A DNA stretch of 64,000 bases from assembly GCA_011009095.1 (NCBI GenBank), contig VTPC01091258.1, positions 248,001-312,000 on the forward strand. Direction: 5' to 3'. The notes beneath the pieces were generated by a model. The model was given only the letters and a program-made list of their open reading frames with translations, was not told the DNA's origin and did not search any database. Shown here in pieces: positions 24,432 to 36,990 of this stretch. Both the position numbers and the translations under genes were made by a program. Each line of letters opens with the position of its first letter. Positions within the stretch are counted from its first letter, which is position 1. This DNA is from Ignelater luminosus (Eukaryota > Arthropoda > Insecta > Coleoptera > Elateridae).

Positions 24432-24740
24432 GTGCAGAAAATAAATATTACTATCATTATTATTACTATTTATCTTTCAGAGGCAGACACCTTACTAGAT
24501 ACAGTTCTATTTGAAAAAAAAACTGATCCACATCCGATTAAAGTGGAAGTAAAACAAATGTTTCAATATATGTATATTCTTAAAAACCAAACATCACTGT
24601 TTAAAGGTCTCCATTATCTATATGCTAAAATTTATATACAGTATGAATATATTAAGTCGAGACCACTAGGTAGGCAACACGTATTACATTCTAAATTATT
24701 CCATAAGCATCTTGATTATCTGGAAACTTTTTTAAAATAA
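24432..24740 (+). CDS. hypothetical ORF, possible exon from 24480
   Basis: A 102-codon open frame. Its first 16 codons are low-complexity, but at 24465-24480 the DNA reads TTTATCTTTCAG followed by AGGCAGAC, a good splice-acceptor-like sequence, and the following 85 residues are compositionally ordinary (SEADTLLDTVLFEKKTDPHP, ending HKHLDYLETFLK). I do not recognise the protein. It may be an exon, a Penelope-associated relic or chance. Confidence 0.2.
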   Translation: MQKINITIIIITIYLSEADTLLDTVLFEKKTDPHPIKVEVKQMFQYMYILKNQTSLFKGLHYLYAKIYIQYEYIKSRPLGRQHVLHSKLFHKHLDYLETFLK

Positions 24741-24744
24741 ATAA

Positions 24745-25455
24745 AGATCAGAGGTGTTGTTAGGTACTTTGAATAGTAAAGCAAATCAAATCGAATCAGT
24801 AAATGTAAGATTAACAGCGCAATAATATGCAATAAAACAGTATAAGACTATATATAACAAAAAATAACAAAACATTCAATTAAAATAAAAATTAGGGACA
24901 TAGCAAATGTAAATTTATGTCTTACGCCTTCTTGTTAATACACTGTAATCTGCTTCCGAAAAGACGTTTTGACTAAAAACATCAAAACCTTTTTTTGAAA
25001 TGGGCTTGTTTAATTCAGTAAGGATTCTCTTGGACATAATAATAATAATTATTATATCTGTTAAGGGATCCGTTATTATCGAATATTGCTTTATCAGAAA
25101 ACTACGCATTCTTTAAAATTTTGGTCCACCATATCAGTTCAATTACGTTTGAGTCATTTTTTTCATTGGTTTCTTATTGCATATAAATTCTAGGCCCCAT
25201 AAATTGTCCATGTCGCCTTAAACACATTTTCTAAAACCATTGTATCATGGAGCTACCGTAGATCCTCGCCGCTAAATTAACCTGTTGCGATTCTTCTAAA
25301 ATGAGAATCATATTTATCTTCGCAGCTAGAAAACATTTTAGCAATATAACACTTTTAGGCTGAAACTAAATGCGGTCTTCGGCACAACTCGTCAGTCAAA
25401 ATCAGAAATCTGACAGTTTAAATTGTTTTGAATTTTTCTTTATTCACGGCAATCT
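24745..25455. other. unassigned AT-rich stretch
   Basis: Nothing recognised; a short ATAATAATAATTATTAT tract lies near 25040. Confidence 0.4.
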
Positions 25456-25459
25456 TGCT

Positions 25460-25680
25460 TTCGAAATTAATCACTTATCTTTTAATTATCAAAGTGGGTT
25501 GTCTATCTAGTTGTCTCGACTTAATTTACTCATACTTTAGTTAGTACCAATTTTCGGGTACTCATATATCAAATGATGAACTGTTTGTTCTCCATTTCAA
25601 CATTGACAGTTTGAATCATCGATTGCTTAAAAACGGTGAAATAGCTTCTTAATTTTTATCCTATGTTGTCATCATTGTAG
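25460..25680 (-). pseudogene. LINE C-terminal zinc-knuckle remnant
   Basis: Minus strand gives HRIKIKKLFHRF, then DSNCQC, one stop, and NGEQTVHHLIYEYPKIGTN. This is the Cys/His region that follows RNase H in I/R1/Jockey-like elements ('C..C...ETV.H.I..CP'). The final Cys is replaced by Tyr, and stops interrupt both sides. The piece is short, but the pattern is specific. Confidence 0.6.
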
Positions 25681-25689
25681 ATTTTGGAT

Positions 25690-28600
25690 TTTCATACAGA
25701 TTGCTACGTATACACGTGTCCTAAGGATTATGGCCCTGAAGATCGAAAGTGCAGAAAATCCCTTTCTTCCGCTTACCCTTTTACAACGATGTCAAACTAG
25801 CGACCAATATCTATTACAGTGTTATCAAGTCGATAAATATTCAGAATGTTTAAACATCTTGTAAGAACAAAGAAGGAGATATGGCTACAGTAAACTAAAC
25901 GAAACGAAACGAAAATGAACAGGTACGATTATATCTCTCAAAGCAGAAATCTAAACATGACAAATTCCAACTCGTTTAAGATTTTTCCTTTCAATAGAAT
26001 TGTATTAAGGTGTTATACCACAAACCACGTGTGCCATGAAACTAAGAAATTTAACTTTAAATTTTCAATTTAGACCAGACACTGTTGTTTGCAATGATTA
26101 CTTATTGTTAACTACTTTCTTGAAAGGTTTTGTAGTTTTGATCTCTTATTCATGTAGTGTACGTTGCTTGACGGTCACCTTCCGAAAGCACTGAAGTAAA
26201 CCATTGTCTTTATTATATATTACATTCAGTATCAAGAATTTTACATTCTTTTCATTGCGTTGAACTTTCTTTCCATTCTTGCATTTACAATAGATACCCA
26301 TAGCGTCATTTTAAGGGAGACTCCGTAAAAATTCTATGACTTACTTTTGTGGATGTGGAACGATTTTTTGCAAATTTCTAAAAACATTTTTTTAAAATAC
26401 AGGGTTATTCACGAATGATGACAGCTCTTGATAAAAAGTTATAGGCAGCCCAACCTACACATTCCCAAAACACTTTGATCTATTTAAATTAAAATATTAT
26501 AAATTAAAGCTAGTAGACAGAAGCAATCTTTTGTTGCATTATTTGTTTTTTTAGTTTGAAATTCTAAAATCCAATTCTATGTTAATACTGTTCAGTTTGA
26601 AAACGTATTCGAATAATAAAAAACCAGATAACGATGATATTAATTTCTAGAGATTTTCGGAAAAATTTAAATTTGATAGTAATTACTTACCGTCAGCATC
26701 GACTGCTTTACGAAGACAACCCACGGAAAAAATATTCAAACGATTAGAAAGAAATCTGTGTTAAGATTGACCAATATCTTACAAAGATTGAAAATTTCAT
26801 TTTAAAAAGGCTTGCTGGCATATATTTCAATAATAGACAACATTTCGAACACGGGTTACAATAACCATACCTTGCTAGTTTAATTTATCTTGATTTAAAT
26901 GTTCTTAGTTTATCCATTACTAATTTTTATGTAAGGTCTTAGTTTGTTAAATTGTATTTGTTATTTATATCTAGCTTCTGTACTGCGTTAATAGAAATTA
27001 TTTATCGTTAGTCTCCTTGCTTTGATTAAATATAAATAATAATGGCGAAGTCTAACCTCTGGTCTAATTTTAAAAACAACTTTAGACATTCATACGTCAA
27101 ATTGTCATAATACAAGCTGTCTCTGATTTTTCGTTTGTTTAGATTACAAAGAAAAGTTGAAGTGCCTGTGAAAATGTATGCTGTGTTGCATATAGTTAGA
27201 TAACTTTACTTTAAAGAACTCTCTTTAAAAAGAAAAACTCTATTAAAAATAGTTACAAAGTTGATGTTATGTATCGTTGAGTTAGATGATAGTTCTTAAC
27301 TAACTTGTGCAAAGGCATCTTACATTTTTGTAAACTTGGTGAAAGGCTAATTAATAGCAAGCTATTTTCCTTTAAACAATTGGGAAGGTTATTAGGTGAA
27401 AAACAAAATATTGGTACATTAAAAATAAAATCAATAAAAGTTTGAATGTCATACCTATAATTATTAAAATTCCAAATAAATAACAAAATAATATTATAAT
27501 ATTATACTGGAAAAATCGAATTATATAACAGCTATATTCAAATTTTGCTAAGCCCGTCATCATTCGCGAACAACCTTGTATTGGTCAAGTAAATACTTTA
27601 TTTACATGCCTTGTTCTAAGTAACTTAATCTTTTTTTCCTAGACAAACGTGATTATTTAGAGCTTGTTTTAAAAATATCTTAGTTTTCCATCTTACTTAC
27701 TTAGTCTCTGATCTCTATAAGGATTTGATATCACCCCTTGAATTCGACCCCAGATCCGAAGAATTTCTTCCCGATTCCTGGTACAAATTCACATCAGTTG
27801 GGTATAGCTTCGCTCTGTGGTGTGCTATTTACGCTATGCAAAGTATATAAATGCAGGTATCAATACCGCTACACTAACTAGACTGATGTTGGTAATTATT
27901 ATAATAAAATCTACAGAAACTCCCAGAAAATATTTAAAATTGCATTCCAGTTTTATCACACAATGCAAATATTTAATATATAGAGGAAATTTGTCATTAA
28001 TTCTACTAGTTTGCTGACAAAACTGTTTGAGATAGTGTCTGACTTTTTGTAGTCGGTGGAAAACTCTGATTCCCGGCATTAATGCTATGACATGTTAAAC
28101 ATTTTGAAAATTTCCAAAAAGTTAAATTTCTTTAAAGTAAATAAGACGGGAGACAAAAGTAATTTTAACAAGATAATAAAAATTCCAGACTTCGTATTTA
28201 CATAACACATTACAGAAATTGTGTTGAAAAAATCAGTTTGAATTCACCCTTAAAGGGAATGAAACAATTTGATTAGAAAACAGTTTATTTTACCGACCGT
28301 GATACAATAAGTCTCATTAATCCTAGAACTTTCAGGGCAGGGTTCGACGAGCTCGCACTTTGTGCTTTTTCCATAAAAATTTGAGTTTGTATTTGCCGTA
28401 TTTAGTGAAAAACATTTTGACAATTTCTTTAGAGAACGAAGAATTTGGTGTGATACTAGCAGCACTACCTTAGTAAATAACATATTTTTTGTACTATTTA
28501 CATCTGTTACTTATACGGAAATGATTAAAATTCTGTATATTCCTGGCGTACAGTCTTTATCAAGAAATATTCCCAAAGAACTGAAATTTTTATGATTTTT

Positions 28601-30595
28601 TTATGATATTTGAAAAGTAATTGCTAATTTTCAGTTGTTAACAAATATTATTGCTTACCTTTTTATTAATTAGAATAAAATAAAACAACTAACATTCATT
28701 CAAAGTTAGTTACATGGAAGTACGTAATATTTGTAACCAAAAATATTATGGCAGTTCCACGGTTATTTAAATTTAAAACATTTAGAAAAATGTAAACCGT
28801 TTTCCATGGTTTAACACCATCGCAATATGTGCTGAACAAAAGAAATAACCGTTTATTAATAATTAATTCTAAATTTTCTCCATTAACTGTATAGACACTT
28901 TTCTGAATTACGGTTAATCGATAAAGTTTCACTTACTGTTATAGATGCCTTCCGATTGTTGTCGTGTCACTGTTTGTATTCGAACCTTAAGCTTTTAAAA
29001 GACTAGGTAAATATAAAATTGTTGACTACATACACAGCAATTAAAGTTGCCTTTCTGAATGACAATCCTGTTTTCGAGATTTAGAAAGGGCACTTAAACC
29101 TAAATTGCATTTTACAATATTCTCACCTCGATCCATAGCGTGAGCTATGATGTATTACTATCTCAACAAAACTGGCAAGATTCTAACAAAAGAAAAAGTT
29201 CGCACGTTTTTTCTTTAAAGAACGAAGGATTTTGTCCGTTAAATACGAATCCCGTAAAATCGAGGATTTACTGTATTTTGTTAACTGTGGTCGAAAATAA
29301 GACTGGGATACATCAGAAGGGTTTTGAAACTAAACAAGAATCCGTACAATAAATTTTAGGAGTTTCCACTGTTGAAATTCGCATTATCAGTACGATATCA
29401 ATAAAATAATATCCCTTTTCTTGAAATACTGAAAAAGTTTAGTATCATTGTAAAAATTTATTGTACATAAAATAGCATGAATAAAAACAGAAATTCCTGA
29501 AAGGAATACGGTTACATACGCTAAATAAACTATGTTGCACTAAAATAACACTACGAGTTTATATCCTTTATATAATTTAACCTAAATCCTAGTTATTGAA
29601 TGGTTTAAGAAAACCTGAGAAGATAAAGAAAGGGGGTAAAAAGTGAAATGGTTCGAGGAAAAGAAGGATGGCTAGAAGCGTTTATTCTGTATAATTATTT
29701 GAAAAACAGGCAGATTAAATAAGTTTATGATTTTAGAGATATCTAGGCTAATACTAATTTAAACAAAGACTTTATTAACTCTACTGTTTTAACGTAGATG
29801 GTTCAAACATTTCTCTTCACAGATACCCGTGTCAGGTAATGAACAACACAAAAAGCGTGCACTGTTTGTCTTTTCAATATAGAGCATGAAACTCTTTAAC
29901 AGCAAACAAAATACTAGTATAGAAGTTCTGAAGTGCTGGTGTTTTATAATATAATAATAATAAATAGTAAAAATAAAAGTTATTTATTAAAGATTATAAC
30001 AGGTTAACAATTGTCGAAGAACTATGTTAAATTTTATGCAAACTGGAATGATATAGAATGAATCTTAGCGAGTGACTGTAAATAACTAAGCTTTTATACA
30101 TCTCTACCTGTGTTTTAACAAAGAACAAAATTCTCGAGTCTTCGAAGAAAATCATTTTCTAAAAATTGTTAACAGAAATTTTGTTCAAGGAAACATTATT
30201 GCTGTAGGTCCGTTTAAGAAGAATTTAGACAAAAGCAAAATTCTTCTAGGAAAATTTATAATGTGTTATCTACACTAAGAATTAGACACTAAACAAAATC
30301 CCTAAACCTTCTACGAAAATTATTTATAATGTACAAAAGTGTTTAAGATATTTCTAAAGAAGTACGTTTGAAAGAAAATAATTGACAAACGGCAAAACCT
30401 TTTTTCTATGAAAATTTTAAGGTGCAAAACATTCGAGAATGCCTTCGACGAATTAACAGGTATAAGTGGGACCCTTTTACCTCGAATATTTATTTCTGAA
30501 AAGTCAATGTTTTGCATATTTCTAGTTTTTGGAACGTGTCGCTACACTAGATATTAAACTGAATTTTTAAATAAATTAGTGATAGTGTAATACAT
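25690..30595. other. long AT-rich stretch without supported gene
   Basis: No gene or complete repeat was recognised. At 26398 TACAGGGTTATTCACGAATG resembles the left end of a Tc1/mariner-type element, but no matching right end or transposase was found downstream. Confidence 0.4.
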
Positions 30596-30604
30596 ATAGA
30601 AAAA

Positions 30605-30807
30605 TTAGATTTCACGTGAAATTCGAACCCAAATCTTCAATAATCCGTATCGATGCTTTTTCTAATTAAGCCAGCAGGATTTTCCCCAAACCGAAACTAA
30701 AGTCTCTACCTGTATTATTTAGTGTGAAAGCTGTGACAACAAATACATATTATACCATCTAATAGTAAAGAGCCCGCAACAACAAGAATTCACATTAGAA
30801 CTTGGTA
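30605..30807 (-). repeat. repeat copy A with tRNA-like promoter module
   Basis: Direct repeat of 31140-31349, with matching blocks ATCGATGCTTTTT, TGTATTATTTA and AGAATTCACATTA. On the minus strand it contains TGGCTTAATTAG, close to a tRNA A box, and about 40 nt later GGTTCGAATTT, close to a B box (GGTTCGANTCC). This is the layout of a tRNA-derived SINE head. Confidence 0.55.
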
Positions 30808-30948
30808 CATCGTCTATTAATTTACTTGATTTTTTTAGAACAATGTGCAACTGTAGCAACAATTAATATTACGTTAATTGTTTCAAGTAAATTAATAACA
30901 GTGTAAATACATACTGCTAGTCAGTTTAATTCCCTCTTATAGGAACAA

Positions 30949-31349
30949 TGACCAGTGCGAAAATTTTAAATAACATACGCTTAGGTAAGACAGAGAATTA
31001 AGATACGCACACGTGTTTAAAATGCGAGCGAATGGTGTGTGGTGCAATGTTTTATCACTGGTCTTACTTTAAAATAATACTATTTGGGCTACTTACACTT
31101 AGTGCCGTATGAGCAGGATATCAGGTGGCATCCAAAGAAAAAGCGAGTTTCGTGTGGGATTCGAACCCGCATCTTTAATAATTCATATCGATGCTTTTTT
31201 CGGTTAAGTAATCGGAAACTCCCCCAAACAAAAACTAAAGGTCCTGTATGTATTATTTAATGTGGAAGGTATTATGATAAGAAATATAAATTATGCCAAT
31301 TTTATAGTGAGGAACCTCCAACCGCAAGAATTCACATTACAACCTGGTA
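30949..31349 (+). repeat. repeat copy B, containing the tRNA-like module
   Basis: The first 170 bp (from CAATGACCAGTGCG through AAGACAGAGAATTA and CACACGTGTTTAAAAT to GATATCAGGTGGCATCC) and the last 100 bp (AATGTGGAAGGTATTATG onward) are shared, inverted, with copy C at 33075-33390. Between them about 125 bp, holding the tRNA-like module, is present here but absent from copy C. Confidence 0.65.
31145..31221 (-). other. tRNA-like sequence (probable SINE head or tRNA pseudogene)
   Basis: On the minus strand, 77 nt begin GAGTTTC and end GAAACTC, which are exact complements. An exact B box GGTTCGAATCC sits in a T-arm-like hairpin (GCGGG / CCCAC, one mismatch), and TTACTTAACCG lies where an A box belongs. 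GCATC and GATGC can pair, but with a loop too long for a normal anticodon arm. It is therefore tRNA-related but not a functional tRNA as read. Confidence 0.5.
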
Positions 31350-31371
31350 GTAGTAGTAGTAGTAGTAGTAG
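31347..31371. repeat. (TAG)n microsatellite
   Basis: About eight TAG/GTA triplets directly at the right end of repeat copy B. Confidence 0.9.
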
Positions 31372-31437
31372 CGTATATTGAACCACATATATTACATGTT
31401 TAAATGTGTAGTGTAAATATAGCAAGTATATAAAATA

Positions 31438-32362
31438 CGAGGTCTGTTCAAAAAGTATCGCGAATTTTGAATTTCCGCGGGTTACGTATATTTGAGTTTA
31501 GATTTTTTTGTGGTGTTATGTTGGTACTCATGTCCCTCACTTATGCCGACAAGTTCGGCCATTTTGAATGTTCAGTTAATTTTTGACAGCTGTTTTGCTT
31601 GGACGTGTTTTAGCTCGTCTTCGATTTTTGCCTATTCCAAAAAATGAATCAAAGAATCTGTATCAAATTTTGTGTGAAAAACAAAATTAAGTGCGCGGAC
31701 GCATTCCGAATGTTGACTGTGGCATATGGTGACGCTACCTTGGACCGAAGCAACGTTTATCGGTGGTACAAAATGTTCTCAGAGGGCCGAGAAGATGTGA
31801 ACGACAAAGAACGTGGTTTTGGTTTTGCTTACAGTTTTCTTCCATTGCAGGGGCGTGGTGCATCATGAGTTCTTGCCACAGGGTAGAACGGTCAATAGGG
31901 AATATTACCTGCGAATTATGCGCAATTTGCGCGAAGCAATCCACCAGAAACGCCCGGATTTGTGGAAGAACAAAAATTGGCTTTTGCACCATGATAACGT
32001 CCCCGCTCACACATCGTTGCTTGTGCGCGAATTTTTGGCCAAAAACAACACAATAATGATGCCACAGCCACCGTAATCCCCGGACCTGGGCCCCTGTGAC
32101 TTTTTCTTGTTCCGGAAACTGAAGAGGCCCATGAAAGGACGACGCTACGCTACGATTGAGGAGATAAAGACGGCATCGAAGGAGGAGCTGAACAAGATCA
32201 CAAAAATGATTTTTTGAAGTGCTTCGAGGATTGGAAAAAACGTTGGCACAAGTGTATAATATCTGATGGGGATTACTTTGAAGGGGACAAAATAGATATT
32301 CATGAATAAATAAATAATTTTTAAAAAAACACAAATTCGCGATACTTTTTGAACAGACCTCC
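31438..32362 (+). mobile_element. internally deleted mariner (DD34D) element
   Basis: The inverted ends match over about 28 bp: left GAGGTCTGTTCAAAAAGTAT, right mirrored as ATACTTTTTGAACAGACCTC. TA occurs immediately outside on both sides (31436-31437 and 32363-32364). At 925 bp it is shorter than the usual 1.3 kb of mariners because of an internal deletion in the transposase gene. Confidence 0.92.
31644..32309 (+). pseudogene. mariner transposase with internal deletion
   Basis: The N-terminal helix-turn-helix half begins MNQRICIKFCVKNKIKCADA and runs to DVNDKERG. A frame change at about 31810 then joins directly to GVVHHEFLPQGRTVNREYYL, so the stretch with the first catalytic Asp is missing. 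The rest retains WLLHHDNVPAH (second Asp) and SPDLGPCDFFLF (third Asp); 34 residues lie between these two, as in mariners. A TAA replaces the codon before SPD, and a 1-nt loss near 32207 shifts the C-terminus, which in the right frame ends DYFEGDKIDIHE. This copy cannot make active transposase; its intact ends could still have been moved in trans. Confidence 0.9.
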
Positions 32363-32364
32363 TA

Positions 32365-33070
32365 TTGCAAATATAATAAGTTATGAACTAAGCAGTTTAA
32401 TAATTATAAATAAATTCCCAACAACAGTACATTGTCTATTAGTGTACTTTATTCTTGTAAAGTGCCTAAAGTACATACCTAATATTATTATTAACATAAC
32501 TGAAAAAACATCAAAAAATGTAGTATTACTATTAATATTAAGTACGCACTGCGCTGAAGGCATTCTACAAAAAAAGTAATGTAGCGTCTCACGCCTTTTA
32601 AGGAATTTTAAGAGCATTGACTTCTACGAATGTGATGGACGCGCATAAACCTTCACAAAAAAGGGTGTTGCTTGTACCAAATACTTCCTTAAAGATATTT
32701 TCGAATATTTGCACGCTAAAACTTTTATAGGAAAAAGGATTTTGCTTTTTGTCTAATTTAATATTTCCGTTAAGACCTAATACAAAATTTCTGTCGAAAT
32801 TTTCAGAACGTCATTATTGTATTTTATCTACAAAGACTACAGACCCGTCTCTTTGCATGCGCTAGTGATATAAAAAGCTTGTCAATACTTTACGGACTCT
32901 CTCTTAGTAGTGTTTGAATCTCAGACAAACATCAACTCACATCAGTTGATCAGTTAACCTGTTTATAAACTTTAATAAATAATGTTAATTATTTTATACT
33001 TTTATTTATTATAAACAACGGTAACCTTAATAACCTATATAAATATTCGAACATCTTCAGTCAATTAAGT
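32365..33070. other. unassigned AT-rich stretch
   Basis: No feature recognised beyond small chance open frames on both strands. Confidence 0.4.
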
Positions 33071-33074
33071 AATA

Positions 33075-33390
33075 GACAATGTACAGTGCTGTAATGTTAA
33101 TCCTTGCGGTTGCAAGCTCTTTACAATTAGATTGGTATAATTGGTATTTGTCGTCATAACACCTTCCACTCGAAATAATACGGGTGTCACCTGATATCCC
33201 GCTTATACGGCAATAATAGGTACAAGTAGTTTAAATATAATATAATTGTAAAGTAAGACAGTGATAAAATATTTCACCACGCACCATCTGCTTGTATTTT
33301 AAACACGTGTGCCTATCGTAATTCTCTGTCTTACTTAAGCGTGTGTAATTTAAACCCTTCCCAGTCGTCATTGCTCCTATCAGTGGAGGT
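33075..33390 (-). repeat. repeat copy C, lacking the tRNA-like module
   Basis: Inverted relative to copy B. On the minus strand it reads AATGACGACTGGG, AAGTAAGACAGAGAATTAC, CACACGTGTTTAAAAT and GATATCAGGTGACACCC, then goes directly to GTATTATTTCGAGTGGAAGG and GCAACCGCAAGGATT. The join is exactly where copy B carries its 125-bp tRNA-like insert. Confidence 0.65.
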
Positions 33391-33399
33391 CCAGCTGCC

Positions 33400-36000
33400 A
33401 AGTAGTATAGAGATTTTAACGCTGAATTCTAATTTCTAATTTAGGTTTGTGTCTAATTCTTGTATAATATGCATTTCATTTCCTTGAAAAAATTAATTTA
33501 TTATTAACTGTTAGTAGGTCTAAACTCCAAAAATGAATGTTTCTATTAATAAAATACTGGATATTTAAGAATTACTTAGATTTGTAATCGAAATTGCTAA
33601 AATGATTACATTTGTATTTTTTGTAAACTGCATTCCTATTCGCCCATATAGAAGCAAAAGCCACCGCAATAAAGTAAAATTAACTCTTCTACTGAAATAG
33701 TAATTGAAATAAGTCACGCGTAGAGTGACTAACTAACATTTATCAAGAGCTAAGTGCTCGTCTCCGTTCTCTGGTATTAACCAATATGTTCTCAACAGCC
33801 GTTTTCTTATATTCTATAAATATTTCTAGCAAAATTTAAAGGTTCTACTAATTAATCGTATCACATTCAACGTTATTTTAAATTAAACTTCAAATTAAAC
33901 TGCTTCGGCTTCGATAATCTAGGTATCTGTTCGATTTTAAACAAAAAGCGATTCTCATGAATATATAATTAGTTTTACAAAAGTTCATAGCATGAGTAGC
34001 AACCAAAATGCTTTTCCAGTTCTGCTAAAGTTATCGATAGCCCATCAATTATTACAGACGTTGATGGGGATCTTGTTTCCCGTCTTGTGATGCTTATGCT
34101 TAAGACATTCACTTTAAATATTTATTTGCATGATGCTTTGAGTCTTCTATAAGACAAGTTTATTTTCGAAAATGACCTTTAACTGCATGTTACCTTAACA
34201 GCTTTTAATGAGGTAACATAAACAAAGACCAAAAGAAAATAGTTTTTTCTTGCTTAAAGTGTTTATAATAAGAAAATATCGCCTTATGAAATTTTAACTT
34301 TAAGTATTTTGTTAAGTAGTTCTCAGTTTTTGCATATTAATATTATTTACTATTACCAAGTTACGTACAGATTTTCAGTAGGCAATTACTAGTTAACCTT
34401 ACCTATCAAACTTTCAAAGACGTTATTGAAATTTTAGTTGTAATTACGAAGATATTATTAAACCAATAAGGACGCATAAAATTTATTGCTTCTAAATGGT
34501 TTTATAAAGGTGTTAGGCAACTTTTACCATAAAACCAGAAAATTGTTTTCAGTTTTTAGCAATAGGGAAAATACCATTTTATAGCAACAGGTTTCTCTTC
34601 CAAAAATTTAAATTTTTATTTTTATTGTTTTATTGCATCCACATAGTTCAAGTTACAACTCGAAGTTGACTTTGCACGTACTACCATATATTTCAAATAT
34701 AAAAAATATCAATCTTCACGCAATAAAGAATGGAGACTTTTGGCAACCGCTGTTTTAAAAGCGATTTTAATTTTATGCTTATATTTCATAAACTAATATT
34801 GGAGCTTATTGAATTATAATAGTTATGTCGTCGTAAATATTAACTCCCAATTGATAGAAATTAAAATTTTACCATACACAAGTATCTTGTAACCTATTTC
34901 TCAACTACACGATTTACATTATCCCAGGGGTTAGCAGTCGAGTGGTATAAAATCTGTTATTAAGAATATTATCCAAACACAGCAAGATTAATCTGCTCCA
35001 GACATGGCCGCGGGTAACTAGGTATGCAGTTTAAATGTAAATAGTTGTGAAGGCTTAAAAATGACTCAGTTATAATAAGTGATCCATAAAATTTGTCGCC
35101 TTGGTTGGCTGCGTTTGAGTCATACTTTTATCAGAATAAAAGACACTACTAAGTTTGGAAACTTACTTTGAAATTCAGCAAAAACAACAAAACAGAATAG
35201 TTACCATTTATTCTTCTACCTTCTTAAAGAAGCATTCGATCATAAAACTTTTCTGTTCTTCAGTGAATACTTTGTTATCAAAACGCAAAAGCTTTTAAGT
35301 TATCAAAATGACAGTAAATTTAACCTGCCACACAGACACTCTTGATATCTGTCACTTCATATTAGGCATAAGAATTCAACATTGTCTATTTTTCTCGTTC
35401 ATGGCTAAATGTATTCGTTCGCTGTATATTCCATGGCATAAATTGAAAATGCCAACAATAGTAAAAAAGAAAACAGGGACTAGGTGTAAATACAGTTTAA
35501 GAAATTGGAAAATGTGATTAGAATTGCGCGAACTGTCAGAATTTAATGCGATAAAAATGTTCAATTTATCAGGATGCCATGTATTGACATGGTTGTTAGA
35601 TTTATTATTTAACATAATTCTTGTCTTTAACATTATCTATCTAGTAAATCAAAAAAATGGAAATTACATTCAGACAAATGCGTTTAGAACAAAAACATGT
35701 AAAATACATAGAGTTTATACTTTTTCCTAGCAAATTAAATCAATTCAAAGATTTACTGAAAGTGAAGATGAAACTGAATTTTGATTTTAATAATGATAAT
35801 GTTATAGAATAGAAAATGAGAAAAATATTTTTTCATTAAAACATAACATTTAACAGGATGTAGATAGTAATTAAATTTAAAAGTCCAAAATGTGTTAGTA
35901 AAATGCCTCAAACATAGACGTAATTGAGTTTTTTTTTCATACAACTTGGATAAAAGAATGTTAGTAATTTATCATCAATGTTGAAGCGGGGTATTCACAG
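33400..36000. other. AT-rich stretch without supported gene
   Basis: No gene or element recognised. Overlapping open frames at 35308-35730 on both strands have no familiar motif. Confidence 0.4.
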
Positions 36001-36009
36001 TCTGATTTT

Positions 36010-36990
36010 TAAGCCGGCACCCCACTTCGTGTGATATTCCGCTGTACCCAATGGCGTGATGGGTGTGAATTTTAATGGATAGCGTTTACCAAACTGATGA
36101 CATACAGTTGTTAAATAGTTATACAGGAAAAATGCGCTAAATGGCAAATGGTGTAATAGTAGCAGTTGCTCATCAAGATGTGGATGATGTACAATACTCA
36201 GATTACTCTAAAGTCAGTGATTCGGTTAGAGGGGTAGAACGTTTACAAAACGAATTAGAAGACATCGCAAAAGCTGTATAAGTTTTGTATGAAAAGGATA
36301 TAAGAAATATTTGAGAAGTAAAGCGTGTACGGCATTTTTAAACGAGTGAATTTCGATAGAAAAATTATGTTACTGGAAATAGATTTAGACCAACATTTGT
36401 ATATTGATGAATTTCTTAAAACTTTTGTTCAGTATTTTTTGATACATAAAAACACTTTCCCTTTTTAAACTATCTACATTTATTTTCGTACAATTACAGA
36501 GAAGATTACAGCAAACTGGACTTGTTCGTCCTGTGTCTTTTAACCAACTATGTCTTAAAAGCTACTGAAAAACTAAAATTAACCATCTAAACAAAGCTGC
36601 CCACTTGCATTTCTGTCCACTGTGCACGCCTATTTTTTTGTCCCTCACACACATGGCATCGATTCCTACAAAGGGCTGCATACATTGCTTAACACTAAGT
36701 ACCGGAAATTCTTAACTGTCCTTAAGAGAATGTCCGTGCACCCGAGGTCACGCTGACACCAACGCCTTTTACAAAAGTTTCAAACGGGCGCGCACTGAGA
36801 TCCCCATTGTTACCAAATGCACAGCATTTTGCACCCGCACCATATAATTGTTTTATAGCAGTGCACATAAACGCGCACATGCCCGATACCGTGAACACAA
36901 ATCCTAACATATATTATTAAAAATTGGTAAATAGAGAAATACCAGATAATGACGACAGCGAAGAAGAAGAATAGCTGTAACATGAGGAGG
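36010..36990 (+). mobile_element. possible PIF/Harbinger-like remnant
   Basis: A GGTATTCACAGTCTGATTTT stretch at 35989 resembles a transposon end. Plus-strand frames then show MANGVIVAVAHQDVDDVQYS followed by VRGVERLQNELEDIAKAV (36139-36280), and near 36930 KLVNREIPDNDDSEEEE, an acidic tail reminiscent of Harbinger transposase C-termini. The catalytic core was not identified and no matching right end was found, so the family is a guess. The GC-richer part at 36720-36910 has an open frame on the minus strand of unknown meaning. Confidence 0.3.

Noticed and set aside
31735-32334. 199-codon minus-strand open frame
   Set aside because: Antisense shadow of the mariner transposase.
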